A stretch of DNA of 10,405 bases, from contig CALFXQ010000380.1 of NCBI GenBank assembly GCA_937958285.1, forward strand, positions 1-10,405, in the 5' to 3' direction. A model generated the notes under the pieces. That model saw only the letters and a program-made list of their open reading frames with translations, was not told the DNA's origin and did not search any database. The translations under genes were made by a program, and so were the position numbers. This document shows, one piece after another, positions 1-6,575 of this stretch. This stretch comes from an uncultured Fusibacter sp. Its GTDB lineage: Bacteria > Bacillota > Clostridia > Peptostreptococcales > Acidaminobacteraceae. The stretch's first letter is position 1. Every line of letters starts with the position of its first letter.

Positions 1-126
1 ATATTTTCATTCACTTCATCTACACAGACGCTTTTTTTTCTTTTAATAAAATATTTTTCTGCACATTTGTCTACCATTTCAGCCTCTTTTTGAAGCTACT
101 AAAACACATCTATTTACCTCTGGGAG

Positions 127-155
127 TTAACCACATTATCCACAGGTTATATACA
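127..155 (+). promoter_or_regulatory. DnaA-box group 1 (three near-contiguous boxes)
   Basis: TTAACCACA (127-135), TTATCCACA (136-144) and TTATATACA (147-155) lie almost end to end. The middle one is a perfect consensus box and the outer two each differ at one base. Such arrays can nucleate a DnaA filament. Binding is inferred from the motif only. Confidence 0.6.
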
Positions 156-246
156 GCCTACTTATAAAAAGACACAAAAACCAAACATACTTTCGCCCTT
201 GCAATACCTACCTTTTTTCGCTCTCTGTTGCAAAACCTCAAATCTT

Positions 247-266
247 TTATCCACAACTTATACACA
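247..266 (+). promoter_or_regulatory. DnaA-box group 2 (two consensus boxes, 11-bp spacing)
   Basis: TTATCCACA (247-255) and TTATACACA (258-266) both fit TTATNCACA exactly and repeat the 11-bp spacing seen in group 1. The last four bases of the second box form the base of the long hairpin that follows, so DnaA binding and the hairpin share sequence. Confidence 0.6.
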
Positions 267-305
267 TAGAGAAAGACTCGCGATTTGCGAGTCTTTCTCT
301 ATGTG
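263..305 (-). terminator. perfect 19-bp hairpin, probable (possibly bidirectional) terminator of the PTS operon
   Basis: The arms 263-281 and 287-305 are perfect 19-bp inverted complements around a 5-nt loop (282-286). The GC-rich core GACTCGC/GCGAGTC is followed in either direction by TTTCTCT rather than a pure T run. It starts 13 nt after the stop codon of the last PTS gene, as expected for an intrinsic terminator on the minus strand. The symmetry means it could also stop transcription arriving from the left. Confidence 0.75.
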
Positions 306-318
306 CTGATTTCAACTT

Positions 319-717
319 TTAACAAGATTCGAAAGCCTGGTAAACAGTATCAAATGTTGTATGAATTCCCGAACAAGCAGCTTCTGATAAAAAGAGCGTC
401 CCTTCTTCCGACAATGGCTGATGGGGAGATATCGCCAAAATGTCACCTGAATTCAATGTGATACCGCTGCGCATTAAACTTTCTATATCTCTGAAAAGCA
501 GTAAACTGCCACTCCAATCTGTTCTTTCAACAGCATCTAACGGGATAATCTGCAACTGGAAGTCGCTTGGACAAAACATTCTGTATCCAATCTGCTTCAA
601 GGGATCAGCTGCCACTGCACTATCGCATAAGACGATGCCATGTAAGTTTAGTGGTCGCACCCAATAGTCAATGGTATTGGCATGGACTAGACGCCAGTCA
701 ATTCTAATCACGCGCAT
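319..717 (-). CDS. divergent mannose-family PTS EIIB-like protein (second IIB of the operon)
   Basis: This 132-residue protein is a shortened relative of the mannose/sorbose-family EIIB encoded first in the operon. The N-terminus follows the family pattern: RIDWRLVHANT corresponds to RIDNRLVHGQV, and the active-site histidine (His12) that would accept phosphate from an EIIA is kept. The Gly-Gln after it is replaced by Ala-Asn. The NVG-containing segment of ordinary IIBs is not recognisable, and the protein is about 24 residues shorter than the first IIB. I start it at the ATG at 717, with AGGTG six bases upstream, because homology begins there. An ATG at 750 would add 11 unrelated residues. 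The start overlaps the end of the preceding IIA by 14 bases, so translation is probably coupled. It may be a second phosphocarrier or a signalling IIB acting on the LevR-type regulator; this role is inference. Confidence 0.75.
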   Translation of the reverse strand: MRVIRIDWRLVHANTIDYWVRPLNLHGIVLCDSAVAADPLKQIGYRMFCPSDFQLQIIPLDAVERTDWSGSLLLFRDIESLMRSGITLNSGDILAISPHQPLSEEGTLFLSEAACSGIHTTFDTVYQAFESC

Positions 718-1132
718 TTGTATCACCTGCACCCACCTGTATTTTTGCATGTGCCGCCTTTACTGAGCTTGAAATCTCTTTAATCCCATAATTATCAGCG
801 TGCTTCAACCACTGATCTACGTCTTCTCGTGTGCGCCACTTAAGTGCGGCGAGTAACATTGGAAGATTGACACCAGCAATTACTCTGACATCTTCTTTTA
901 AGAATATGGGCAATAGTCCTTGCATGGGACTCCCGCCAAGGAGATCCACGAAGTAAACCCACGTCTCGAGAGCTGCAGCTTCATGCATCTTCGCGATTTC
1001 TTTTGAGAGTACTTCGGGACTCTGGTCCCCGAAAAGGTCTACTGATAAGAGGTTCACCGTGCCAGTAATTTCTTGTACCACAGCTTTTAAAGCACTTGCC
1101 AGTGGGGCGTGGGCTACAATGCATAGTTTCAT
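704..1132 (-). CDS. second mannose-family PTS EIIA protein
   Basis: This is a 142-residue cytoplasmic phosphocarrier of the EIIA-Man fold. The N-terminal strand ends at His8 (VAHAPLA), the position that takes phosphate from HPr. Asp63 in FVDLLGGSPM matches the conserved Asp next to the active histidine in this family, and AGVNLPMLL near residues 86-94 is another family signature. The usual His-Gly after the strand is His-Ala here. The SD AAGGAG overlaps the stop codon of the preceding IIA, 9 bases away, so the two IIAs are cotranscribed and probably coupled. It differs strongly from its neighbour, so this is not a recent duplication. It probably pairs with the divergent IIB-like protein encoded next, which is inferred from adjacency. 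Confidence 0.88.
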   Translation of the reverse strand: MKLCIVAHAPLASALKAVVQEITGTVNLLSVDLFGDQSPEVLSKEIAKMHEAAALETWVYFVDLLGGSPMQGLLPIFLKEDVRVIAGVNLPMLLAALKWRTREDVDQWLKHADNYGIKEISSSVKAAHAKIQVGAGDTNARD

Positions 1133-1141
1133 GTCGTCTCC

Positions 1142-1570
1142 TTAGATACCCTCAAGAACACTTTCTGGCCGATAGTTAGCGGATTGCACAAATCTCGCTA
1201 CGGTTCCCTGTGTTTCTGTGACGGCTAGCAGCGCGAGTTTTTCTAAACTTAGAATATCTCTTTGCAAGATCACTTCAATCATTGCACTCATATTTACACC
1301 CGCAACCACAACTACCCTTTCTAATTGATGGGTGTGTTCTACGGCAAGCTTAAATGGTGTACCGCCGATAATGTCACACAGAAAAAGCATCTCATCTTCT
1401 GGGAACTCATTTAAGTGGTTTTTAATGGCCGTCGAGAGGTCCTCATACTGCCAATCTATGCCAAAGTCCCAATACGCAATTCCCGCTTGATGACCAGCAA
1501 TGAGTTCAATTGTACTCTTAGCACCACTGGCGTAGTGTCCATGACCAGTTATTACAATCCGTGTCTGCAT
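1142..1570 (-). CDS. PTS EIIA, mannose family (AgaF-like)
   Basis: This 142-residue cytoplasmic EIIA should accept phosphate from HPr on His10 (ITGHGHYASG) and pass it to EIIB. Asp66 in CDIIGGTPF is the conserved active-site partner, and VAGVNMSAMIE near residues 89-99 fits the family. Sequence style is closest to the N-acetylgalactosamine/galactosamine (AgaF) branch, but substrate cannot be assigned from an EIIA. The start codon shares one base with the stop of the upstream IID gene (TAATG). AGGAA lies seven bases before the ATG. It is the fourth gene of the operon and the likely main phosphodonor for the first IIB. Confidence 0.95.
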   Translation of the reverse strand: MQTRIVITGHGHYASGAKSTIELIAGHQAGIAYWDFGIDWQYEDLSTAIKNHLNEFPEDEMLFLCDIIGGTPFKLAVEHTHQLERVVVVAGVNMSAMIEVILQRDILSLEKLALLAVTETQGTVARFVQSANYRPESVLEGI

Positions 1571-2370
1571 TAAAGAATTCCTAGATATGAAAGTGCAATT
1601 GCACCAATAAAAGTTACGAGTATTAACGTGGTAGGTTTAACATTTTTCTTTTTCAATAGGTAGTACATTAAAAAAGTGTAGGCGACTGGCAAGAGTTTCG
1701 GCATGATTTTGTCGAGAAAATCGGCTTGCAAAGAAATCTCGTGTCCTTCTGTGATTGGAATGGTTGTGGCAACACTGATGTTCACATACCATGAAATCAA
1801 GCCACCAATAACGGTTACACCCATAACAGATGCAGCTTTTGCAATAGCTTGAGTATTTTCTCTAATTTTGCTAATCGCCTTAGCGCCCAGACTATACCCT
1901 AAATTTGTCCATAACAAGCGCGATAAAAAGACGCAGACATAAGCACTGAAAAAGAGTATAGGCCCAATTACACTGCCTTGACTTGCAAAAGATGCACTAA
2001 TACCCGCAATAATCGGCAAGAATGTAAACCAAAACAAGGCATCACCAATTCCCGCAAGAGGACCAAACAGCGCCACCTTGATATTGTTAATCGTGGAGCG
2101 GTCTTCTTGGTTTTCTTCTAGGGAGAGTACCATCCCCATCAAGAATCCAACAGTCGTAGGGTTTGTGTTGATAAACTCTAGGTTATCTTGCATTGCGCGC
2201 GCAAGTTTTTCTTTGTTGCCACCGTAAATCTTGTTTAAAAAAGGCAGCATCGCCCATGTCCAACCACCAGCTTGCATACGCTCAAAGTTAAAGGATGATT
2301 GTAGGAGCGCACTGCGTATCGCCAAATTTCTGAGATCTTTTTTGTCCAATGAAATATTAGATGCCTTCAT
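1570..2370 (-). CDS. PTS EIID, mannose family (AgaD/ManZ-like) membrane subunit
   Basis: This 266-residue subunit pairs with EIIC to form the membrane translocator that imports a sugar while it is phosphorylated. Family hallmarks are the N-terminal KKDLRNLAIRS (residues 10-20), FNFERMQAGGW (28-37), the GPLAGIGDALFWF segment (103-115) and C-terminal hydrophobic helices. The start at 2370 is chosen because a perfect AGGAGG lies eight bases upstream and the family N-terminus (KKDLR) follows at once. A longer frame to 2433 would add 21 residues buried in the IIC gene. The gene overlaps the end of IIC by 14 bases, indicating coupled translation and subunit stoichiometry control. The branch is AgaD-like by eye; mannose, fructose or amino-sugar specificity remains open. 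Confidence 0.96.
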   Translation of the reverse strand: MKASNISLDKKDLRNLAIRSALLQSSFNFERMQAGGWTWAMLPFLNKIYGGNKEKLARAMQDNLEFINTNPTTVGFLMGMVLSLEENQEDRSTINNIKVALFGPLAGIGDALFWFTFLPIIAGISASFASQGSVIGPILFFSAYVCVFLSRLLWTNLGYSLGAKAISKIRENTQAIAKAASVMGVTVIGGLISWYVNISVATTIPITEGHEISLQADFLDKIMPKLLPVAYTFLMYYLLKKKNVKPTTLILVTFIGAIALSYLGIL

Positions 2371-3136
2371 TAACGTGTCCTCCTGTGGAAACTGCAACCT
2401 TTTGCTTGTCGTTTGTATAAACAAAGATGGCAAGAGCTGCGCCGAGAAGCGCTACAGGTAATAAATTTGCAAAGGTATTATAAGTTGCATATAAGAATCC
2501 GGCGATTAAGAAAGGAATCATATTGCCCTTTAGCATAACTTTTAACAAGAGACCAAAACCTACTGCTGGCAATATGCCACCGGCTATACCTAATCCGTGA
2601 ACGAGCGCTGGTGGGAAATTCTCCACTAAAAGCTTCATTGGCTCCTGTGCAATGTAGGTACATAAGAAGACTACGACGCCATATGTGAGACCCACAATGA
2701 ATATCGTGAGCAAATTGAGCTTAGCAAAGCCTGACATATCTGCATTTTTCGCCAACTTATCAGCTTTTGCCATAAACACTGAAAATGTTGAGTAATAGAA
2801 AAGAATAATGTATTGCATTAAAAAGCTAAATGGCAGCGCGAGGCCAATGGCCACAACGGGTTCCACATTAGTCGTATAAGCGATGACCGTTGTCATTACA
2901 CCCGCTAGAACGGGATTTGGCGGCTGCGTGCCACCCACTGGTGTGAGTCCTGCAAAGGCCAGCTCAGTTAAGCCTCCCGCAATGAGTCCCAGCTGCAAAT
3001 CCCCTAAAATTAAACCCGTCAAGGTACACACAATAATCGGTCTAAAAATAAACAGTGCTTCTATCCAAAAATCAAAACCTATAACCATGGCCATTATGGA
3101 TAGCATAATGCCTTGTACCAATGTGATATCTTGCAT
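2357..3136 (-). CDS. PTS EIIC, mannose family (AgaC/ManY-like) permease subunit
   Basis: This 259-residue polytopic membrane protein forms the transport path together with EIID. The family signature GGLTELAFAGLTPVGGTQPP begins at about residue 54 and continues to NPVLAGV. Several long hydrophobic helices follow, for example around residues 140-165 and 180-205. Length and N-terminus agree with ordinary EIIC proteins. The SD AAAGGGGG overlaps the stop codon of the IIB gene, 11 bases upstream, and the ATG is five bases further on. The hydrophilic C-terminal tail (TNDKQKVAVSTGG) overlaps the IID start. Nothing in the sequence fixes the sugar. Confidence 0.96.
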   Translation of the reverse strand: MQDITLVQGIMLSIMAMVIGFDFWIEALFIFRPIIVCTLTGLILGDLQLGLIAGGLTELAFAGLTPVGGTQPPNPVLAGVMTTVIAYTTNVEPVVAIGLALPFSFLMQYIILFYYSTFSVFMAKADKLAKNADMSGFAKLNLLTIFIVGLTYGVVVFLCTYIAQEPMKLLVENFPPALVHGLGIAGGILPAVGFGLLLKVMLKGNMIPFLIAGFLYATYNTFANLLPVALLGAALAIFVYTNDKQKVAVSTGGHVNEGI

Positions 3137-3147
3137 TTGATCCCCCT

Positions 3148-3618
3148 TTAATCTACAGAGCGCTTTACATCATCTGGTGTATCTTGTAAAAAGACATCAA
3201 TTCCATGTGCCTGGATTGCCTTTAAATCCTCTAAATCTCGATTGTCTACATATACCTTCTTCGACAAGGGGCGCTTGCCTTCTGAGAAATGCATATTTCC
3301 CACATTAACCGCCTTAATTGGCACACCACCTTCAACGAGACGCCTTACCACATCTGGTGTTTTAGCGACTATGAAGATGTTCTGCGATGCCGATGCTTGA
3401 TGAATGCGGGCTAAAGTGGTATCGATGGAAAAAAAGCGAATACCCACCCCTGCGTTATCAGCCGTCATTGTCATCAGTTGCTGTTGAACTGGATTTGTTG
3501 CCGCCTCGTCATCGACGACCACGAGTAAATTCACGCCTAGCGACGATGTCCACGTCACCCCCACTTGACCGTGGACTAAGCGGTTATCAATTCGCACCAT
3601 GCGAATATTTGGTTGCAT
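3148..3618 (-). CDS. PTS EIIB, mannose family (AgaB/AgaV-like)
   Basis: This 156-residue cytoplasmic EIIB is the direct phosphate donor to the sugar. VRIDNRLVHGQVGVTW holds the active-site His16, and NVGNMHFSEGKR plus the C-terminal GIDVFLQDTP segment are complete, unlike in the second IIB of this operon. The ATG at 3618 is preceded by AAAGGAGG at six-base spacing. An in-frame TTG at 3639 would place that SD inside the gene, so I reject it. It is the first gene after a full-consensus sigma-54 promoter, with a predicted leader of only about 20 nt. In LevR/ManR systems the operon's EIIB phosphorylates the regulator's PRD2 to switch it off when no sugar is present; that role is expected here by family analogy. 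Confidence 0.96.
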   Translation of the reverse strand: MQPNIRMVRIDNRLVHGQVGVTWTSSLGVNLLVVVDDEAATNPVQQQLMTMTADNAGVGIRFFSIDTTLARIHQASASQNIFIVAKTPDVVRRLVEGGVPIKAVNVGNMHFSEGKRPLSKKVYVDNRDLEDLKAIQAHGIDVFLQDTPDDVKRSVD

Positions 3619-3647
3619 GTTGTTCCTCCTTTCTGACAATAGATAAG

Positions 3648-3663
3648 AGCAAGTGTCATGCCA
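3648..3663 (-). promoter_or_regulatory. sigma-54 (-24/-12) promoter of the PTS structural operon
   Basis: On the minus strand TGGCATGACACTTGCT fits the sigma-54 consensus TGGCAYR-N4-TTGCW at every fixed position, with exactly ten bases between GG and GC. Transcription should begin near 3638, about 20 nt before the IIB start codon and just upstream of its SD. The gene immediately upstream encodes a GAFTGA-containing activator, the class of protein this promoter needs. Confidence 0.9.
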
Positions 3664-3688
3664 AATAGTGTCAGACCTAAGAGTGTCA
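3652..3688 (-). repeat. three TGACACT direct repeats, 15-bp period, at the sigma-54 promoter
   Basis: On the minus strand TGACACT occurs at 3688-3682, 3673-3667 and 3658-3652, each exactly 15 bp after the previous one. The first copy touches the stop codon of the regulator gene and the last lies between the -24 and -12 elements. Intervening bases are not conserved. They could be regulator binding sites on one DNA face every 1.5 turns, or chance plus constraint. A further TGACACT (plus strand, 6919-6925) lies next to the other sigma-54 promoter of this locus. Confidence 0.55.
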
Positions 3689-6490
3689 TTATACTTTTAA
3701 ATGTTTCACACGGTATGAGATGTTTTCATAGATAAATGCAATTTCAGATATGGGAATTTCAATGTGATAGAAGCCTTCAACATTGCTAAACACATCTTTC
3801 ACTATGGAAATAAAGCCGCTGTGCGCAATTTCAAAATCAGAGACATGTGCTTTTAAAGGCAACGGCGCCTTCATGACCAATCTTTCGATCATACAACTCA
3901 AATGGACTGTTAAACTCATTCTATGCACATTCATCAACTTATGCCCCAATCGAACTTCTAGCCGATTTAGTGCTTGGTCTACTTGTTGTGCAACTTTATC
4001 GGGGTTTAATATGGTCAGTACATTGAGAATATTTTCGAGGGTAAACACCCTTATCATCTCGCGATGCATCTTGGCAATATCATCAAGGCTTGCTACATCG
4101 CAAAGGGCAGAGGTTATTAAATCCATATCTCGCTCCATCATCAAATCCTCAAGGGAGACATAGGGCAACATATCAATGCTTGGATCTGTCGTACCAATAA
4201 TGAGTTTCACATCATACTGCTTAAATACCGAGTCTTCTTTTCGATTGCTTCGAATACGGTCGTAGTCATATGCAATAATTTCTATGGTGTTTGAATCAAA
4301 GCACCCTGCAAGTAACCCCCGAATCTTATCTGCAGTGCCTATTCCGGTAGAGCAAGTGACCAATATCGCACTCTGTTTAGGTTGATTTCCGGGAATATAA
4401 TGGTATCTGTGTTCATGTCTAGATACCGTCTGCTTGGCAATGTCTTCAATAGATTCTCTCGCCATTAGTCGCGAACCCACATCTAGGGCCAATTGCGTGG
4501 TGATGTTATTGATAATGGCTATTTCACATACCTCTGTTAGCCCAATGCTCTCGTAAATCTTTTCTAGTGAACCCATATCTACGAGAATAATTAGACCCTG
4601 ACTATTGTCCATTTGAGTGATGTATTCTTTTAACTGCTTGCCAATGGCCACAGCGGATACATCGAGGGGCATATCGAAGGCGTCGTAGATATAATGCCCT
4701 AGCAAACGGTTGGCAACACTGGCGATGCTGCTGGCAGTGGCATAACCATGGGCAATAATCACGCCATTTGCATATTTTTGTTGTACTTCCCTCTGAATCG
4801 ACTTTAAATATAAGGCCAACATAATTTCCAACATCGGCGGCATAGACTCATCTAACTGCTTGGATACTAAATTGAGCAGTTGAAGCGCCAAACGATGTTC
4901 TTTGGTCAACAAGTACTTAACCCGCTCAACATAAACCGCGTCTTCTTTATGATTGGCGTGTTTGCCCCATTGATAAATGCTAAAGATCAAATGTGAAATG
5001 ACATGTGCGCTATTGCCTAAATACTGCATGCCATATTGCCGCTGAAAATCCACTAGGCAATAGGAGACCATCTTTTCTATCGCCGCGTACACTGGTGAAT
5101 GTGGATCGCTACTGGCCTTAAAGATCAAAGCGTCGATCAGTGTATTGAGAGATTTTAGGGCATCTGATAGCTGTGAAGGATGTTCAAAAGTACTTACACC
5201 TGTTCTAAAGGCATTATAGGACTCCAATCCTTCGGGATCTAAGATTTGCACCAAATAAAGCGCTTCAGTAATCGTCCAATCCTCGAAGCGTTCCCCTTGA
5301 AGCAATTGCTCGTTAAGCGAGCGATAATAGACCTTTGGGAGATAGGGCAGGCGTATAAACAAACTTTCTGGCAAACCATTTGTATCTAATGTGACCAGAT
5401 CTGAACGCTGATAGCGCTCACTCAGTGCAGTCGCGCAACTAAGTTTAATCGCATTCTCTAAGTTTCCAATATTGCCTTTCAGGGCTGTTCCAGCCAGTAC
5501 GCGGATCACTTGTCCGCTGACGTGAATGGTCTTTTTAAGCGATACTGCCTCGCGATGAAACAAGTACTTTATCAGCTGCAGTCGCTCGCTCAGTGGCCTT
5601 TCTGAATAGGTTGGTACCTTTACAATTAGAGGTATGCGCCTTAAAAATGTGTCGAGCATCACATTCTCACCCATGCCATTCACGGCGTCTAGAGACACAG
5701 TTGTGGCAAATACAAGTCTCACTTGGGCACGGCGCCAGCCACTGGATTCACCTAGGCGACGGTATACACCTTGATCGAGAAATAAAAAGAGCTTTTCTTG
5801 ACTTTCTGGAGAAAGGCGATGCATTTCATCGAGAAAAAGGATTCCGTGATTGGCCGCTTCAAGCATCCCAGACCGTTCGCTGTCTGCACCAGTGAAGGCC
5901 CCCTTCGCATAGCCAAATAGAGCTGCCGACAGCAGCTCCTGATTATTGGCGTATTCTGCGCAGTTCAGTGTAATAAATGGCGCATCTGCCGCCAACAACT
6001 GCGCTTCGATGGCAAACCTATAGATTTTCTGCGCCAAAATGCTCTTTCCTACACCCGAAGCGCCGCAAAGCAGAATTGGCAATCCCTTAGGTGGATAAAG
6101 TACCGTTGATTTGCATTGTTCTACAATGTCTTTTAGGCTTCCTTGATAGCCGATCAAGTCGGAGAAAGGATTGCTGGGACCTAAAGGGTCTACAACTTCC
6201 CTTTGAACACTCTTATTATCTATCACCAGATTCTGGGGCGATATAGATGCTTTTTCGACCATTGGATAAAAGTAAACGGGTCTTGTCTGAGATTTTTGCA
6301 GTTGCCCCTCATCTACTAAGCGATTTAAGTGATGACTGGCAAAATTGCGTTTGATTTGAAGGGCATCGGCCACACCATTCGCAGTCAAGGCATAGCGTAG
6401 GGACTCATTCCCCGTTGCCAAATCAGTATCTGTGCCCATTTGCTCTACCACTTGCTGTAGGTAATTCAGTATTTTATCGCAACTCTTCAC
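3689..6490 (-). CDS. levR: LevR/ManR-family sigma-54-dependent PTS regulator (HTH, AAA+, PRD1, EIIA, EIIB, PRD2)
   Basis: This is a 933-residue transcriptional activator of mannose-family PTS operons. Domains by residue, counted from the GTG at 6490: winged helix (about 1-80); AAA+ with Walker A GASGVGKS (143-150), GAFTGA (197-202, the sigma-54 contact loop) and Walker B ILFLDE (217-222); PRD1 (about 463-570, His496/His500); EIIA-Man-like domain with His581 in IAHGYATAS; EIIB-Gat-like domain with Cys713 in ILVTCSTG; PRD2 with His863 in TVHLSCMIERL. His581 and His863 fall close to the reported LevR sites of Bacillus subtilis (His585 activated via HPr, His869 inhibited via EIIB). I choose GTG 6490 because AAGGGGA lies six bases upstream and MKSCDKILNYL resembles family N-termini. 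ATG 6526 has only a weak SD and overlaps the cre site. It should activate both sigma-54 promoters nearby; this is inferred. Confidence 0.95.
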   Translation of the reverse strand: MKSCDKILNYLQQVVEQMGTDTDLATGNESLRYALTANGVADALQIKRNFASHHLNRLVDEGQLQKSQTRPVYFYPMVEKASISPQNLVIDNKSVQREVVDPLGPSNPFSDLIGYQGSLKDIVEQCKSTVLYPPKGLPILLCGASGVGKSILAQKIYRFAIEAQLLAADAPFITLNCAEYANNQELLSAALFGYAKGAFTGADSERSGMLEAANHGILFLDEMHRLSPESQEKLFLFLDQGVYRRLGESSGWRRAQVRLVFATTVSLDAVNGMGENVMLDTFLRRIPLIVKVPTYSERPLSERLQLIKYLFHREAVSLKKTIHVSGQVIRVLAGTALKGNIGNLENAIKLSCATALSERYQRSDLVTLDTNGLPESLFIRLPYLPKVYYRSLNEQLLQGERFEDWTITEALYLVQILDPEGLESYNAFRTGVSTFEHPSQLSDALKSLNTLIDALIFKASSDPHSPVYAAIEKMVSYCLVDFQRQYGMQYLGNSAHVISHLIFSIYQWGKHANHKEDAVYVERVKYLLTKEHRLALQLLNLVSKQLDESMPPMLEIMLALYLKSIQREVQQKYANGVIIAHGYATASSIASVANRLLGHYIYDAFDMPLDVSAVAIGKQLKEYITQMDNSQGLIILVDMGSLEKIYESIGLTEVCEIAIINNITTQLALDVGSRLMARESIEDIAKQTVSRHEHRYHYIPGNQPKQSAILVTCSTGIGTADKIRGLLAGCFDSNTIEIIAYDYDRIRSNRKEDSVFKQYDVKLIIGTTDPSIDMLPYVSLEDLMMERDMDLITSALCDVASLDDIAKMHREMIRVFTLENILNVLTILNPDKVAQQVDQALNRLEVRLGHKLMNVHRMSLTVHLSCMIERLVMKAPLPLKAHVSDFEIAHSGFISIVKDVFSNVEGFYHIEIPISEIAFIYENISYRVKHLKV

Positions 6491-6511
6491 TGGCATTCCC
6501 CTTATTAAATG

Positions 6512-6525
6512 TGAAAGCGCTTTCA
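6512..6525 (-). promoter_or_regulatory. perfect palindromic cre (CcpA binding) site in the regulator leader
   Basis: TGAAAGCGCTTTCA is a fully symmetric match to the catabolite-responsive element TGWAANCGNTNWCA. It lies 22 bases before the chosen GTG start of the regulator and just after the predicted transcription start of the extended -10 promoter. At that position CcpA with Ser46-phosphorylated HPr would block initiation. It implies that rich sugars repress synthesis of the activator itself. Confidence 0.88.
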
Positions 6526-6534
6526 TTTTCCATT

Positions 6535-6563
6535 AGTATACCATTTCATATCCCGAATAGAAA
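6535..6563 (-). promoter_or_regulatory. candidate sigma-A promoter with extended -10 upstream of the regulator
   Basis: On the minus strand TGGTATACT gives an extended -10 (TATACT at 6540-6535). A weak -35, TTTCTA, sits 17 bases upstream of it. Predicted initiation is near 6528, only a few bases before the cre site. It would let the regulator be made without sigma-54 readthrough from the HPr gene. The poor -35 keeps confidence moderate. Confidence 0.5.
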
Positions 6564-6575
6564 GTGTTGGACGTA

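Larger units (their letters stand above)
1..318. other. gene-free AT-rich region with DnaA-box cluster; candidate origin or DnaA-controlled promoter
   Basis: No convincing gene is visible here. The stretch contains exact matches to the DnaA box TTATNCACA at 136-144, 247-255 and 258-266. One-mismatch boxes lie at 57-65 (TTCTGCACA), 127-135 (TTAACCACA) and 147-155 (TTATATACA). All read in the plus direction, and the pairs 136/147 and 247/258 each have 11-bp start-to-start spacing, about one helical turn. A T/A-rich block at 31-60 could serve as an unwinding element. Clustered same-orientation DnaA boxes are typical of bacterial oriC and of dnaA promoter regions. Neither dnaA, dnaN nor rpmH is in the window, so origin function is inference. 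A titration site or a DnaA-regulated promoter for a gene left of the window are alternatives. Confidence 0.5.

Noticed and set aside
1..77. Minus-strand open frame from an ATG at 77 with AAAGAGG five bases upstream, open to the left edge (25 codons, starting MVDKCAEKYF)
   Set aside because: Too short to judge, very A-rich, and does not resemble the DnaA N-terminus or another protein I know. It could be the start of a gene beyond the edge but I cannot support it.
718..750. Earlier ATG (750) for the second IIB, with AAAGGCGG upstream
   Set aside because: It adds 11 residues without family similarity inside the preceding gene. ATG 717 has AGGTG at good spacing and starts exactly where EIIB homology begins. 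Not fully excluded.
3783..4163. Plus-strand 126-codon frame antisense to the regulator PRD2 region
   Set aside because: Covers a well-conserved coding region in the other strand and its translation shows no domain pattern.
5593..5895. Plus-strand 100-codon frame inside the regulator gene
   Set aside because: Antisense to the conserved AAA+ domain; no SD and no recognisable protein features.
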